Position numbers and translations under genes: made by a program
Notes under the pieces: generated by a model
Told to the model about the DNA's origin: nothing
Database searches by the model: none
What the model saw: the letters and a program-made list of their open reading frames with translations, nothing else
Assembly: GCF_009720525.1 (NCBI RefSeq)
Contig: NZ_CP043930.1
Span: 2,205,501-2,269,500 of the forward strand
Direction: 5' to 3'
From: Gimesia benthica
GTDB lineage: Bacteria > Planctomycetota > Planctomycetia > Planctomycetales > Planctomycetaceae
DNA: 64,000 bases
Shown here: in pieces, positions 19,905 through 28,727 of the stretch
Layout of the letters: each line of letters begins with the position of its first letter
Numbering within the stretch: the first letter of the stretch is position 1

Positions 19905-20972
19905 ATGCAGAACCCTGCCTCCCTGCCCCGCTACGATCGCCTGCAGACTTACCAGTGGAACTACGAGCATGCCCCCGAACCGTGCGAACTTGAGATCCCA
20001 GCTGTTCCGGGCAACTGGAGCTTCTGTGGTCTCCCGGTCCCCTCACCACTGGGCATCCCCGCCGGTCCGCTGCTCAATGGAAAATGGGTCCTGTACTACG
20101 CCAGCCTGGGCTTCGATGTGTTGACCTACAAAACAGTTCGCTCGTCTGCACGGGAATGCTACCCGCTTCCCAACCTGCAGCCTGTAACTGCAGCTTCCAT
20201 GACAGGTCAGGAATCGCAGGTCACCCTCACCGACCAGATGCAGGGGAGCTGGGCCGTCTCTTTCGGTATGCCTTCCGCCGCTCCGGAAATCTGGCGCGAC
20301 GATATCACCCGCACCCGCGAGTTACTGCCTGCTGAAAAAATCCTGTCGGTCTCCGTGGTCGGCAGTCTCCAGCCTGGCTGGTCTCTGGAAGACCTCGCTG
20401 AGGATTACGCACTCTGTGCCCGCTGGGCCCTTGAGAGCGGAGCCGACTGTATAGAAACGAACTTCTCCTGCCCCAATGTCTGCACCCGCGACGGACAGTT
20501 ATATCAGCAACCAGAGGCCGCCACTCTGGTCGCCAGTCGCGTCCGAGAGGCGATCGGCGACACTCCTTACCTGATCAAAATCGGACATCTAACTCAGGAA
20601 CAGACCGCCCTTGAATTCCTGCAGGCGGTCGCTCCCTTCGCGACAGCAATCGTGATGACCAACAGTGTCGCCACTACGGTCACCGATGCCCAGGGCACTC
20701 CCTTATTCAACGGGGAGCAGCGGGGAATCTGCGGTGCCGTTACCCGTGAAGCCTCTCTGCACCAGCTAAAATGCTTTGCCCGACTGATCGCAGATTTACC
20801 TCAAAATGTAAAGCGTCCGGAACTGGTCTCCTGTGGCGGCATCAGTACAGCAGAGGATGTCAGAGAGTTCCTGAACGCCGGTGCCCAGGCCACTCATCTG
20901 GCGACGGCGGCGATGATCGACCCGCTGATTGCCCGGCAGATCCGTGCAGAACTCGTGCAAAAAGCGTCTTGA
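19905..20972 (+). CDS. Dihydroorotate dehydrogenase-like FMN enzyme
   Basis: 355-residue TIM-barrel flavoprotein of the DHODH family. Seen: PLGIPAGPLLNGKW at the N terminus, LTYKTVRSSAR, the substrate-binding block IETNFSCPNVCT, LIKIGHLT, VMTNSV, and the FMN-phosphate site VSCGGISTAEDVREF with GAQATHLATAAM. There is no N-terminal membrane helix, so it is soluble, unlike class 2 PyrD. It could be a pyrimidine-biosynthetic DHODH or a dihydropyrimidine-dehydrogenase-like relative, so no symbol is given. The ATG at 19905, with CAGGATA upstream, is preferred to a TTG 21 bases earlier. It stands between a terminator and the ABC exporter genes. Confidence 0.85.
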   Translation: MQNPASLPRYDRLQTYQWNYEHAPEPCELEIPAVPGNWSFCGLPVPSPLGIPAGPLLNGKWVLYYASLGFDVLTYKTVRSSARECYPLPNLQPVTAASMTGQESQVTLTDQMQGSWAVSFGMPSAAPEIWRDDITRTRELLPAEKILSVSVVGSLQPGWSLEDLAEDYALCARWALESGADCIETNFSCPNVCTRDGQLYQQPEAATLVASRVREAIGDTPYLIKIGHLTQEQTALEFLQAVAPFATAIVMTNSVATTVTDAQGTPLFNGEQRGICGAVTREASLHQLKCFARLIADLPQNVKRPELVSCGGISTAEDVREFLNAGAQATHLATAAMIDPLIARQIRAELVQKAS

Positions 20973-21070
20973 GAGCCCCGGGTTAGAGCAAAGGCCCCCG
21001 CCTGTCTGTTTTTTCTGAATCGCTGGTTTTGTCGCTCGACCCATCGCGACAGGTACCGTAAGATGATGGC

Positions 21071-22099
21071 ATGAATGCCATTGTCGTCCGAAATCTTGAG
21101 AAAACGTACAAAGTCTACCAGAAAAACGAAGGGGTTTTTGCCTCTTTGAAAGGCCTCTGGAAGCGCGAGCATAAAACCGTTCATGCGGTGACCGATGTCA
21201 GTTTCACCATCGAACAGGGGGAAATCGTCGCTTTCCTCGGTCCGAATGGCGCAGGCAAAACCACAACCCTGAAACTCCTCTCAGGACTGATTTTTCCCTC
21301 AGCAGGCGAAGCCACCGTGTTGGGACACGTTCCCTGGAAACGCGAGAACGAATACCGTCGCCGCTTCTCGCTGGTCATGGGACAGAAGAACCAGCTCTGG
21401 TGGGACCTTCCGGCACAGGAATCTTTCCGGCTGCACAAAGAGATCTACCGCATCGACCCACAGCAGTATGATCGCCGGATCGATGAACTCACCAGCCTGC
21501 TCGAAGTCAAACATCTGATCGGCCAGCCGGTCCGCGAACTTTCCCTCGGGGAGCGGATGCGCATGGAACTCATCGCCGCCCTGCTGCACCGCCCTGATGT
21601 TCTGCTGCTCGACGAACCCACGATCGGCCTGGACGTCGTCTCTCAACGCCGCGTGCAGGAATTTCTGAAATACTACCAGAACGAGCAGAAGACGACGGTC
21701 GTACTCACCAGTCATTACATGAAAGATGTGGAAGCCCTCTGCAAACGGGCCATCATCATCAACCAGGGAAGCATCAAGCATGATGGCCCCTTAAGCGACA
21801 TTCTCGACCGCTTCAGCAATTATAAAATCATGGACGTCCAGTTTGACGGTGATGACATGCCCCGCGACTTCTCCCAATGGGGAGAAGTCCTCGAAAATGA
21901 AGCGCCACGCGTGAAACTCAAAGTACCCCGGAATAAAATTCCGGAGATCCTCTCCAGCCTGCTCGCGAAATACCGTATCCTCGATGTCGGCGTCCAGGAA
22001 CGCCCCCTCGAAGAAGTAATCGCAGAAGTCTTTACCGAACACAAAGAGACGTCGGACTACCAGCAGGCCCAGAGTCTGGAGCCGACAACAACCGAGTAA
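21071..22099 (+). CDS. ABC-2 type exporter, ATP-binding subunit
   Basis: 342 residues with all nucleotide-binding motifs: Walker [18 protein letters not shown]-loop [13 protein letters not shown], signature [11 protein letters not shown], Walker [13 protein letters not shown], and switch His in [10 protein letters not shown]. The C-terminal 90 residues form an extra domain ([14 protein letters not shown] onward), as in DrrA-like exporters. It pairs with the permease starting 48 bp downstream. The substrate is not evident; related systems export lipids, polysaccharides or drugs. Confidence 0.92.
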   Translation: MNAIVVRNLEKTYKVYQKNEGVFASLKGLWKREHKTVHAVTDVSFTIEQGEIVAFLGPNGAGKTTTLKLLSGLIFPSAGEATVLGHVPWKRENEYRRRFSLVMGQKNQLWWDLPAQESFRLHKEIYRIDPQQYDRRIDELTSLLEVKHLIGQPVRELSLGERMRMELIAALLHRPDVLLLDEPTIGLDVVSQRRVQEFLKYYQNEQKTTVVLTSHYMKDVEALCKRAIIINQGSIKHDGPLSDILDRFSNYKIMDVQFDGDDMPRDFSQWGEVLENEAPRVKLKVPRNKIPEILSSLLAKYRILDVGVQERPLEEVIAEVFTEHKETSDYQQAQSLEPTTTE

Positions 22100-22147
22100 C
22101 TCCGTCTGCCACCAGTAAACGTATTCTTAGCATTTCCATAAAGAAAC

Positions 22148-22972
22148 ATGATCGCCAGCCTGCGGACTAACTGGATCATCCTCAAAACATCAATCGAAGA
22201 ACGACTGGTGTACCGGGGAGATTTCGTCTTCGCGACCTTCGTCCGCTTCCTGCCAATCGTCACTCAGATCTTCCTGTGGGGCGCCATTTACGGCATCCAC
22301 ACGGCCAAGCCGATCAGTAATATTAAAGGCTACAACTACCAGGAAATGGTCGCTTATTACCTGCTGGTTATGGTCGGACGTGCCTTTTCCAGCATGCCCG
22401 GTCTGGCCAATGGCATCGCCAACGATGTGCGGGATGGCACCATTAAAAAATATCTGATTCAGCCGATCGATATGCTGGGCTATCTGTTCTGGGCCCGCAT
22501 GGCTCACAAGCTGGTGTACTACATGGTCGCCCTCGGTCCGTTTATCCTGCTCTTCTACCTCTGTCGGGATTACTTCTCGGGCTGGCCGGATGCCTTTACG
22601 ATTATTGCCTGGATCCTCTCCCTGCTGATGGCCTTTCTCGTCGGTTTCCTGATTGAGTCACTCATCGGCCTGATTGCGTTCTGGTTTCTGGAAGTCAGCT
22701 CGTTGATCTTTATCTATATGATGCTCAACTACTTCCTTTCAGGCCACATGATTCCCCTGGACCTCTTTCCGGAACCGCTGAGCCAGTGGATGCAACTGCT
22801 GCCATTCAAATATCTGGCGTACTTTCCCGGGACTGTCATTCTAGGGAAATATACCCATCAGGAACTGATCATCGAATTGTCCATTGAAATTGTCTGGATT
22901 GTCGTCCTGTTTTCACTGAATCGGATCGCATTCCAGCGGGGTATCCGCCGTTACAGTGCCTTTGGTGGATAA
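22148..22972 (+). CDS. ABC-2 family membrane permease (DUF990-like)
   Basis: 274 residues with about six membrane helices (for example [77 protein letters not shown]). The segment [21 protein letters not shown] is characteristic of the ABC2_membrane_6/DUF990 group. AAGAAAC precedes the ATG. DUF990 systems often have two permease genes after one ATPase; only one is seen here, so the exporter may work as a homodimer. Confidence 0.88.
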   Translation: MIASLRTNWIILKTSIEERLVYRGDFVFATFVRFLPIVTQIFLWGAIYGIHTAKPISNIKGYNYQEMVAYYLLVMVGRAFSSMPGLANGIANDVRDGTIKKYLIQPIDMLGYLFWARMAHKLVYYMVALGPFILLFYLCRDYFSGWPDAFTIIAWILSLLMAFLVGFLIESLIGLIAFWFLEVSSLIFIYMMLNYFLSGHMIPLDLFPEPLSQWMQLLPFKYLAYFPGTVILGKYTHQELIIELSIEIVWIVVLFSLNRIAFQRGIRRYSAFGG

Positions 22973-23382
22973 AGGCAGCAATCGCCACCCGGGCGGACGC
23001 CTTGAAACCACCCCGCAGCCCTGTTCAGCTGCACGAAATCACTGGTTTCCACGCCGTTTGAGCGAAACTTTAACATTTCCCCCTTAGACGGATCGGCCCC
23101 ACTCTGCTAGAATATTGTCATGGATGTGGTGTACTTCCGACATCTGCGACACCTCGCCAGAAAGTGAGTCGCGACATCCCTCGAAATCACGAACTCGAAG
23201 ACACCCCGCTGTGTCTCCCCGTTGTGAACCCGCCAGAGAGCCTCACAAGACGCTTGCAGGACTCGGACTGATCCCGCCGAATCAGACATGCTGATCCTGA
23301 ATTGTGAGCGGAAACGGTTTCTGTTTCCGAACGAAAGACTGGTACAACGTCCGGCAATCTGTCCTAACCTGAATTAAAACGA
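22973..23382. other. Intergenic region / MFS gene leader (410 bp)
   Basis: Holds a candidate promoter at 23103-23113 and, downstream of it, a 15-codon frame ATG to TGA (23120-23167, His/Arg-rich) and a perfect 7-bp hairpin CGGAAAC/GTTTCCG (23309-23329). No RNA gene recognised. Confidence 0.5.
23103..23113 (+). promoter_or_regulatory. Candidate extended -10 promoter for the MFS gene
   Basis: TCTGCTAGAAT, i.e. a TGN-extended -10 TAGAAT. The identical 11-mer occurs upstream of proS at 35339-35349. A weak -35 (TTAGAC) lies 18 nt upstream of the TAGAAT hexamer. Confidence 0.5.
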
Positions 23383-24639
23383 ATGTCTATCACACCTGTA
23401 ATTCCCTCAGATGAAGAGGAACCTATATACAACCGGCTGTTCTGGTTCTGTTACCTGGCCAATGTGCTGCTGGTGACCGCAAATGCAATCACCTTCCGCT
23501 TCGCAGATCTGGTCACCTATCTGGGAGGTACCGAAGAGCTCGTCGGTGATATTGTCAGTTGCGGCGTCTTCGTCGCCTTAATCGGCCGCTTCTTCCTCGG
23601 TCAGGGTATCGATCGCTACGGTGTGAGAAAACTCTGGGCCCTGTCTGCAGCAATTTTCGTCGTCGGAACCGGCGGCATGACACTTTGTCGTAGCCTGGGC
23701 TGGGAAATCTTCGCCTTACGAATGTGCTTTGCGACGGGTATCGCAGGCATGTTTACCTGCTCCGTCGTACATATCCAGCAGAAAGTCCCACATCACAGGC
23801 GGACCGAAGTCATTGGCAGCCTGGGTAGCAGCGGATTCGTCGGTATGATCCTGGGAACCCAGGTAAGTGACCTGATGATGCGCTGGCTTCCCGCCGGCAA
23901 TGCCCAGTTTTACGCCCTGTTCGGTATCCCTGCATTCCTGGGCTTCAGTTACTTCCTGATCGTCTTATACGTCACCCACAACGATGTTCACCGCAGACCA
24001 CAGGTCACCCCTGCTGCACACCAGCTCCTGTTCCGCTACTGGCCGGGGCAGGTTATGGTGGTCGCGATCATGATGGGCCTCAGCTTTACCGTGATCAGCG
24101 TCTTTTTAACCCGCTTCGTCTCTCAACGTGGTCTGGGCGGGATCGGGACATTCTTCCTGGGTTATGCGATTTCAGCCTTCTTCATTCGTATCTACACCCG
24201 CCGCTGGGGAACGACGGTAGGTCGAACCAAAATGATCACCATGGGCCTGATGGGACACGCGATTGGACATACGATCCTGCCATCCATCACTCAGGAATGG
24301 CAGCTGATTGGCCCCGCGATTCTCTGTGGCTTCGGACACGCCCTGCTCTTTCCGGCTGTGGTCTCCCTGGGAACCGAATCGTTTCCAGCCCAATATCGCG
24401 GGACGGGAACGACTATCGTGCTGGGCTTTTTCGACGCAGGTGCTATTATTTTCGCTCCGATCCTGGGGGGCATCATCGATAACTGGGGCTTCTACCCCAT
24501 GTTCTACACGTCTGCTTCAGTCATGACGTGTACGGCACTGGTCTACACACTGACGACGAATCACAGCATCAGCAAGGATAGCGCGGTCCCCGCGCCGAAG
24601 CAGGAACTCTGCACCGTAATGGACGATTCCGGCGATTGA
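23383..24639 (+). CDS. Major facilitator superfamily transporter
   Basis: 418 residues with about twelve membrane helices in two halves. The loop after helix 2 carries an MFS motif A relative (GQGIDRYGVRKLW). Helix 5 region GSSGFVGMILGTQVSDLMM and the second-half GFGHALLFPAVVSLGTESFP, then YRGTGTTIVLGFFDAGAIIF, are typical of drug/metabolite proton antiporters. The substrate is unknown. Inner membrane. It is monocistronic as far as seen, with a leader of about 260 nt from the candidate promoter, and converges on the small gene at 24657. Confidence 0.9.
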   Translation: MSITPVIPSDEEEPIYNRLFWFCYLANVLLVTANAITFRFADLVTYLGGTEELVGDIVSCGVFVALIGRFFLGQGIDRYGVRKLWALSAAIFVVGTGGMTLCRSLGWEIFALRMCFATGIAGMFTCSVVHIQQKVPHHRRTEVIGSLGSSGFVGMILGTQVSDLMMRWLPAGNAQFYALFGIPAFLGFSYFLIVLYVTHNDVHRRPQVTPAAHQLLFRYWPGQVMVVAIMMGLSFTVISVFLTRFVSQRGLGGIGTFFLGYAISAFFIRIYTRRWGTTVGRTKMITMGLMGHAIGHTILPSITQEWQLIGPAILCGFGHALLFPAVVSLGTESFPAQYRGTGTTIVLGFFDAGAIIFAPILGGIIDNWGFYPMFYTSASVMTCTALVYTLTTNHSISKDSAVPAPKQELCTVMDDSGD

Positions 24640-24656
24640 GTTCCTGCCGAAGTTCG

Positions 24657-24923
24657 CTAGCGAATCACCCCGGATTCCAGATCCTTGACGACTTCTGCCA
24701 GGATGGCTGGATCGGCGGACTTCAGAACATGATCAATGCGGGTCGGCGGCACATTCAGGCGTTCCATGATCTCCTGAGCTTTCTCCCACAACTTCTGTTT
24801 TTTTTTGCCTTCCGTCAAAAACAGATTGGTACAGAGCTCAGACAAGCGTTGCTGATCAATCGAATCCCGATTGTCATAGTAACGTTTGATCACATCCTTT
24901 TGATAATTTGAATATTCTGGCAT
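24657..24923 (-). CDS. Small conserved-looking protein of unknown function
   Basis: 88 residues, hydrophilic and helical, with many Lys, Glu and Leu; no signal peptide or membrane segment. I do not recognise it. Its regular amphipathic sequence (NYQKDVIKRYYDNRD, KAQEIMERLNVPPTRIDHVL), ordinary codon use and clean start at 24923 make it look real. A run of nine A in the coding strand (complement of 24798-24806) encodes Lys-Lys-Lys and could be slippery for RNA polymerase. Convergent with the MFS gene, 17 bp apart. Confidence 0.65.
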   Translation of the reverse strand: MPEYSNYQKDVIKRYYDNRDSIDQQRLSELCTNLFLTEGKKKQKLWEKAQEIMERLNVPPTRIDHVLKSADPAILAEVVKDLESGVIR

Positions 24924-25121
24924 CGGAAAGACTTAACTCCTGAGATCTTTTTCCCAAAAAATTTAACGCAAAACGGGAAGGGCCCCTGTCCCGGTCGGGG
25001 TGATTGAAGACTTATATCGGTTTGAATTATCGCAGGTCTGACTACAATTTCTACTCAGCCTGCAGGTTTTGAAAAATTGGGATTTCCGCACTTTTTTCAA
25101 GTGCAAGTTCCATAAACCAGC

Positions 25122-25127
25122 TATAAT
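25122..25127 (+). promoter_or_regulatory. Perfect -10 element (TATAAT) upstream of the desaturase
   Basis: Consensus -10 hexamer with no good -35 at the usual distance. If used, the transcript would carry a leader of roughly 320 nt before the GTG at 25458. Confidence 0.4.
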
Positions 25128-25190
25128 AATGAATTTCCGACAATAAGGGTGAGAGATTTGCGGTAGAACCCGCATTTCCCCAAAATCAAC

Positions 25191-25410
25191 TTAACTGGCT
25201 TAACACTCCCAATGTAAATATTACTCCCGAATAGTCCGACTTAAAAAAAATAATTGCATCATGAGCGCGAGATCACAAGACATGATGTAGTAAATAAAGA
25301 GAATGGCCGAAATTTCTGATAAGTTGACTCACAGTTTTGCTGTGAGTAACATTTTAACTGGTTTAACTTGATTTCATTGTAACGCAGCGCCGTTACTCAC
25401 AACTGGTTAA
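25191..25410 (+). repeat. Repeated TTAACTGG-TTAAC elements
   Basis: TTAACTGGCTTAAC at 25191-25204 and TTAACTGGTTTAAC at 25354-25367 differ by one base; a partial third copy, AACTGGTTAA, is at 25401-25410. Each full copy is itself two TTAAC units four bases apart, like a protein-binding site. The binding protein is unknown. Confidence 0.55.
25327..25401 (+). promoter_or_regulatory. Two mutually exclusive hairpins in the desaturase leader
   Basis: Hairpin A: ACTCACAG (25327-25334) with CTGTGAGT (25340-25347), 5-nt loop. Hairpin B: TGTGAGTAAC (25341-25350) with GTTACTCACA (25392-25401), a perfect 10-bp pairing. Both use the same TGTGAGT segment, so only one can form. Neither is followed by a U-tract. 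A regulatory RNA switch is inferred, not shown. Confidence 0.55.
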
Positions 25411-25457
25411 ATAAAATATTAGAAACGTGCTGGTAGTTTATTAGACCGGAGCTCAAC

Positions 25458-26522
25458 GTGTCCGTAACACAATTCACTGAACAGGAATTAAAAGCACTAG
25501 AAGAAAAAACGACCATCCCTCGTTTTTTGTTCCTGCCTGTCGGATTGATCGCAATCTGGTGTCTTGCCGTTTACTGGCCCACTGATGCCATCAGCTGGCA
25601 GATCTTTCTAACACTGTTTATTTCCTACTGTCTGTTCTGCTGGACCAGTTGCTTCCACGAATGTTCTCACCATACGCTCTCCGGCTCCAAGAATGCGAGC
25701 ATCTGGCTGGGGCGAATCCTGGGGACAGCGATGTTCGTACCCTACACGGTTTACCGTGAGAGCCATATTCGTCACCACGCCTACCTGAATAAACCCAGCG
25801 ACTGGGAACTCTGGCCCTATTCTGACCCGAACACATCACTCCGCTTTCGCAGAGTGTTTGTCTGGTTCGACCTGGCTCTGGGTTTGTTCATGGCCCCGTT
25901 CATTTACGGTCGCATCTTCTGGCACAAAGATTCTCCTCTGACCGATCCCAAACTCCGTAGAACCATTCGCTACGAATATGCGGCGATTGTAATCTTCTGG
26001 GGTTCCGTGATCGCTCTCTGTGGCTACTACGGTGCACTCATCGGTCTGCTACGTGTCTGGGTTCTGCCCCACTATCTCGCAGGGATCTACCAGAATACCC
26101 GTAAGTTCACAGAACATCTCGGAATGAGCAGTTACGATCCCATGCTGGGAACCCGTACGGTCGTGGGAAATAATATCATCACGAAGCTCTGTACCTACTT
26201 CAACTTTGACATCTTTGTACACGGACCGCATCACCGCCATCCAAAAATCGCCCACAACCTGCTCCTGCAGAAAATGGATGATTACAAAGAGCAGAACCCC
26301 GATGTCAAATACCCGGTCTTCACGACCTACTGGAGCGCCATCATCGACATGGCCCCCTCCTTCTTCAAACAACCGGGTGTCGGCATGAATGCCGGAGCAC
26401 CAGCGCCAGGCAAGGAAAAGAAACAGATCGACAACTTCGTCGGCGACGTTGCTCAGGAAGTTCTGGCAGACACCGACTATGTTTCCAAAAAAGAACAGAA
26501 GACAAACGCTTCCGGTTCTTAA
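25458..26522 (+). CDS. Membrane fatty acid desaturase family protein
   Basis: 354 residues, an integral-membrane di-iron oxygenase-like enzyme. The three His boxes are present: HECSHH (67-72), HIRHH (103-107) and HGPHH (about 255-259). Hydrophobic spans flank them (FLPVGLIAIWCLAVYW, FLTLFISYCLFCW, YAAIVIFWGSVIALCGYYG). The substrate may be a fatty acyl lipid, a carotenoid or another hydrophobic compound; boxes alone do not decide. The start is GTG at 25458 with GGAG six bases upstream. The C-terminal 40 residues are polar. The long leader with alternative hairpins suggests control after transcription starts. Confidence 0.9.
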   Translation: MSVTQFTEQELKALEEKTTIPRFLFLPVGLIAIWCLAVYWPTDAISWQIFLTLFISYCLFCWTSCFHECSHHTLSGSKNASIWLGRILGTAMFVPYTVYRESHIRHHAYLNKPSDWELWPYSDPNTSLRFRRVFVWFDLALGLFMAPFIYGRIFWHKDSPLTDPKLRRTIRYEYAAIVIFWGSVIALCGYYGALIGLLRVWVLPHYLAGIYQNTRKFTEHLGMSSYDPMLGTRTVVGNNIITKLCTYFNFDIFVHGPHHRHPKIAHNLLLQKMDDYKEQNPDVKYPVFTTYWSAIIDMAPSFFKQPGVGMNAGAPAPGKEKKQIDNFVGDVAQEVLADTDYVSKKEQKTNASGS

Positions 26523-26614
26523 GATTACCTGAAACCCCCACTGTCTTACGCTCCTTCTCTGGTGTCGGCGATATAAGCCGCTGAGCAGAAACTCGAACGG
26601 AAGACCCAGCTTCA

Positions 26615-26643
26615 GCGTAGCCGATACCACTTGCCGGCTACGC
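26615..26643. other. Hairpin between convergent desaturase and gcvT genes
   Basis: Perfect 9-bp inverted repeat GCGTAGCCG (26615-26623) and CGGCTACGC (26635-26643), 11-nt loop, no U-tract on either strand. It may protect 3' ends or help termination in both directions. Confidence 0.4.
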
Positions 26644-26658
26644 CTCGCCTGTGGTTCT

Positions 26659-27756
26659 CTAAGTGTCGCGTTTGTAGAATGGCAGTGCGGTCACTTTTAC
26701 CGGAAATCGCTTGCCGCGAATATCCGCTTCCAGCACCTGTCCTGGTTCTGCATACGCGGCTTCGACATAAGCCATGCCGAGTGGCAGATCCAGCGTCGGT
26801 GAAAATGACCCAGACGTCACGACGCCCACCTTCTGATCGCCATCGTACAGCTCTGCACCTTCGCGTGCCGCCCGTTTCCCTTCCAGGGTAAAACCAATGC
26901 GTACCTTACGATCTTCACGAGCCTTGGCGGCGATCAATGCCTCTTTACCGACGAAATCAGCCGCCTGCAGCTTCACAGCGAAGTTGAGCCCTGCAGTAAA
27001 GGGATCGGTCTCTTCGTCCAGTTCGTGCCCATACAGGGGCATAGCGGCCTCCAGACGGAGCGTATCGCGACATCCCAGCCCCGCAGGAACCAGTCCTGCC
27101 CCCTGACCGTCTGCCATCAGTCGTTCCCAGAGTGCCAGACCTTCAGCCTGCTCAACGACGACCTCGAAGCCGTCTTCCCCGGTATATCCGGTCCGACTCA
27201 CGAGAGCATCTACGCCCAGCACTTTGGTTTCCACGCCGTAATAATATTTGATTTCGCTCAGCTCCGCCTCAGCCAATGGATTCAGAACTCCCAGCGAAGC
27301 AGGTCCCTGCAGGGCCAGCATGAACTTTTCGCAGGTCATGTCATCGATCTGCACATCGAAACCTTCCCGCTGCTGTTCGATCCAGTCAACGATTTTAAGT
27401 CGATTGGATGCATTCACCACCAGCAGATAGAAATCGGAAAATCGATAGACCAGCACGTCATCCAGGATCCCCCCGGATTCATTGGTCACCAGTGAGTAGC
27501 GGATCTGTCCCGGCTTCAGTGATTCGACGTTATTCGTCAGCAGATGATCCAGGAAGCGGCATGCATCCGGCCCACTGAAAAAGAGCCGCCCCATGTGGGC
27601 GATGTCAAACAAACCTGCCGCCTGGCGTACCGCATGATGCTCAGCGGTGATATTCGTATACAGCAGAGGCATTTCCCAGCCGGCGAAATCGACCATTCGG
27701 CCGCCATGATCAACGTGCCACTGGTGGCAGGCAGTAGTGAGTAAAGATTCAGACAC
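26659..27756 (-). CDS. gcvT: Glycine cleavage system T protein (aminomethyltransferase)
   Basis: 365 residues. Transfers the methylene group from the H-protein-bound aminomethyl to tetrahydrofolate, releasing ammonia. Seen: MVDFAGWEMPLLY near the N terminus, LFDIAHMGRLFFSG, SLVTNESGGILDDVLVYRF (folate-site Asp), LQGPAS, SRTGYTGEDGFEV and the C-terminal GVVTSGSFSPTLDLPLGMAYV. The start is GTG 27756 with AAGAGAGAG just before it. gcvH and gcvP are not in the window on the downstream side; upstream are the sdh genes, separated by a terminator, so gcvT looks monocistronic. Confidence 0.96.
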   Translation of the reverse strand: MSESLLTTACHQWHVDHGGRMVDFAGWEMPLLYTNITAEHHAVRQAAGLFDIAHMGRLFFSGPDACRFLDHLLTNNVESLKPGQIRYSLVTNESGGILDDVLVYRFSDFYLLVVNASNRLKIVDWIEQQREGFDVQIDDMTCEKFMLALQGPASLGVLNPLAEAELSEIKYYYGVETKVLGVDALVSRTGYTGEDGFEVVVEQAEGLALWERLMADGQGAGLVPAGLGCRDTLRLEAAMPLYGHELDEETDPFTAGLNFAVKLQAADFVGKEALIAAKAREDRKVRIGFTLEGKRAAREGAELYDGDQKVGVVTSGSFSPTLDLPLGMAYVEAAYAEPGQVLEADIRGKRFPVKVTALPFYKRDT

Positions 27757-27906
27757 AGCTCTCTCTTCTGACTTTAAATTGGGGACTGATAAAGGGGAAT
27801 TCAGGCGCTGTCGACTATTGTGGAACTTCCCGGACTATCTCGCAATCAACAGACTCCGCGAATCTTAAAATCCTAATTTAATCAAAACCAACCGCCGGCC
27901 ACCAAC

Positions 27907-27940
27907 AAAAAAAGCGAGGGTCCCTGCAGGTCCCTCGCTC
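27907..27940 (-). terminator. Intrinsic terminator of the sdhCAB operon
   Basis: On the minus strand an 8-bp stem (complement of 27932-27939 with 27913-27920) is followed by seven T (complement of 27907-27913). The loop contains the palindrome CCTGCAGG. It lies just past the sdhB stop. Confidence 0.88.
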
Positions 27941-27965
27941 TGTAAATGATCATTCGGTTGCGTGC

Positions 27966-28727
27966 TTAGTCTTTCGCACACAGCTTTGCACGCAGGTATT
28001 CGCGGTTCAGACGGGCAATGTTGGAAACCGAAATCTCTGCGGGACACGCAGCCGAACACTCTTCCGTATTCGTGCAGTTTCCAAAGCCTTCTTCGTCCAT
28101 CTGGGCAACCATCTTCTGCACACGACTCGCACGCTCGGGAGCCCCCTGAGGCAGTGTCGACAGATGTGACACCTTCGCAGAAACAAACAGCATGGCCGAA
28201 GCATTCTTACAGGCGGCCACACAGGCACCACAGCCAATACAGGCTGCGGCATCCATGGCTGTCTCCTGGACCGGCAGGGGAACGGGAATATTGTTCGCAT
28301 CGGGAGCATTCCCGGTGTTGACCGAGATAAAGCCCCCCTTCTCGATGATCCGGTCAAAAGCACTGCGATCGACGACCAGGTCGCGAACCACAGGAAACGC
28401 CTGCGACCGCCAGGGTTCAATCACAATCGTGTCGCCATTCTTGAACCGCCGCATATGCAGCTGACAGGTAGTTGTGCCTGAATCCGGACCATGTGCCTGT
28501 CCGTTGATCATCAGGCTGCACATCCCGCAGATCCCTTCACGACAGTCATGGTCAAAAGCAACCATCTCTTCGCCCTGCTGCAGCAGCTGCTCATTCAACA
28601 CGTCCAGCATTTCCAGGAAGGACATATGCGTGGAGATGTCGGTAAGTTTGTAATCGACGTATCGCCCGACGGCATCGGGGCCAGGCTGGCGCCAGATTCT
28701 GAGCGTCAGATCCAGAGTCTCGCTCAT
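27966..28727 (-). CDS. sdhB: Succinate dehydrogenase/fumarate reductase iron-sulfur subunit
   Basis: 253 residues, carrying electrons from the flavoprotein to the membrane subunit. The [2Fe-2S] ligands are in [15 protein letters not shown] plus a later Cys (TTTC); the [4Fe-4S] and [3Fe-4S] ligands are in [15 protein letters not shown] and [16 protein letters not shown]. The ATG at 28727 overlaps the sdhA stop by one base (TAATG), implying translational coupling. Faces the cytoplasm on the inner membrane. A terminator follows. Confidence 0.97.
   Translation of the reverse strand: MSETLDLTLRIWRQPGPDAVGRYVDYKLTDISTHMSFLEMLDVLNEQLLQQGEEMVAFDHDCREGICGMCSLMINGQAHGPDSGTTTCQLHMRRFKNGDTIVIEPWRSQAFPVVRDLVVDRSAFDRIIEKGGFISVNTGNAPDANNIPVPLPVQETAMDAAACIGCGACVAACKNASAMLFVSAKVSHLSTLPQGAPERASRVQKMVAQMDEEGFGNCTNTEECSAACPAEISVSNIARLNREYLRAKLCAKD

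Larger units (their letters stand above)
24924..25457. other. Long AT-rich intergenic region before the desaturase gene (534 bp)
   Basis: No gene seen. It contains a hairpin GCACTT/AAGTGC (25088-25104), a perfect TATAAT (25122-25127), a small hairpin TGCGG/CCGCA (25159-25174), repeated TTAAC elements and a pair of mutually exclusive hairpins (25327-25401). The gene at 24923 on the minus strand must also have its promoter here. Confidence 0.7.

Noticed and set aside
23107-23289. 60-codon minus-strand frame in the spacer before the MFS gene
   Set aside because: Lies in the probable MFS leader, with no recognisable protein signal.
24975-25005. GC-rich GGGCCCC/GGGG stretch as a terminator of the small gene or MFS gene
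   Set aside because: Short pairing, no U-tract, and it lies upstream of the minus-strand gene rather than after a gene end.
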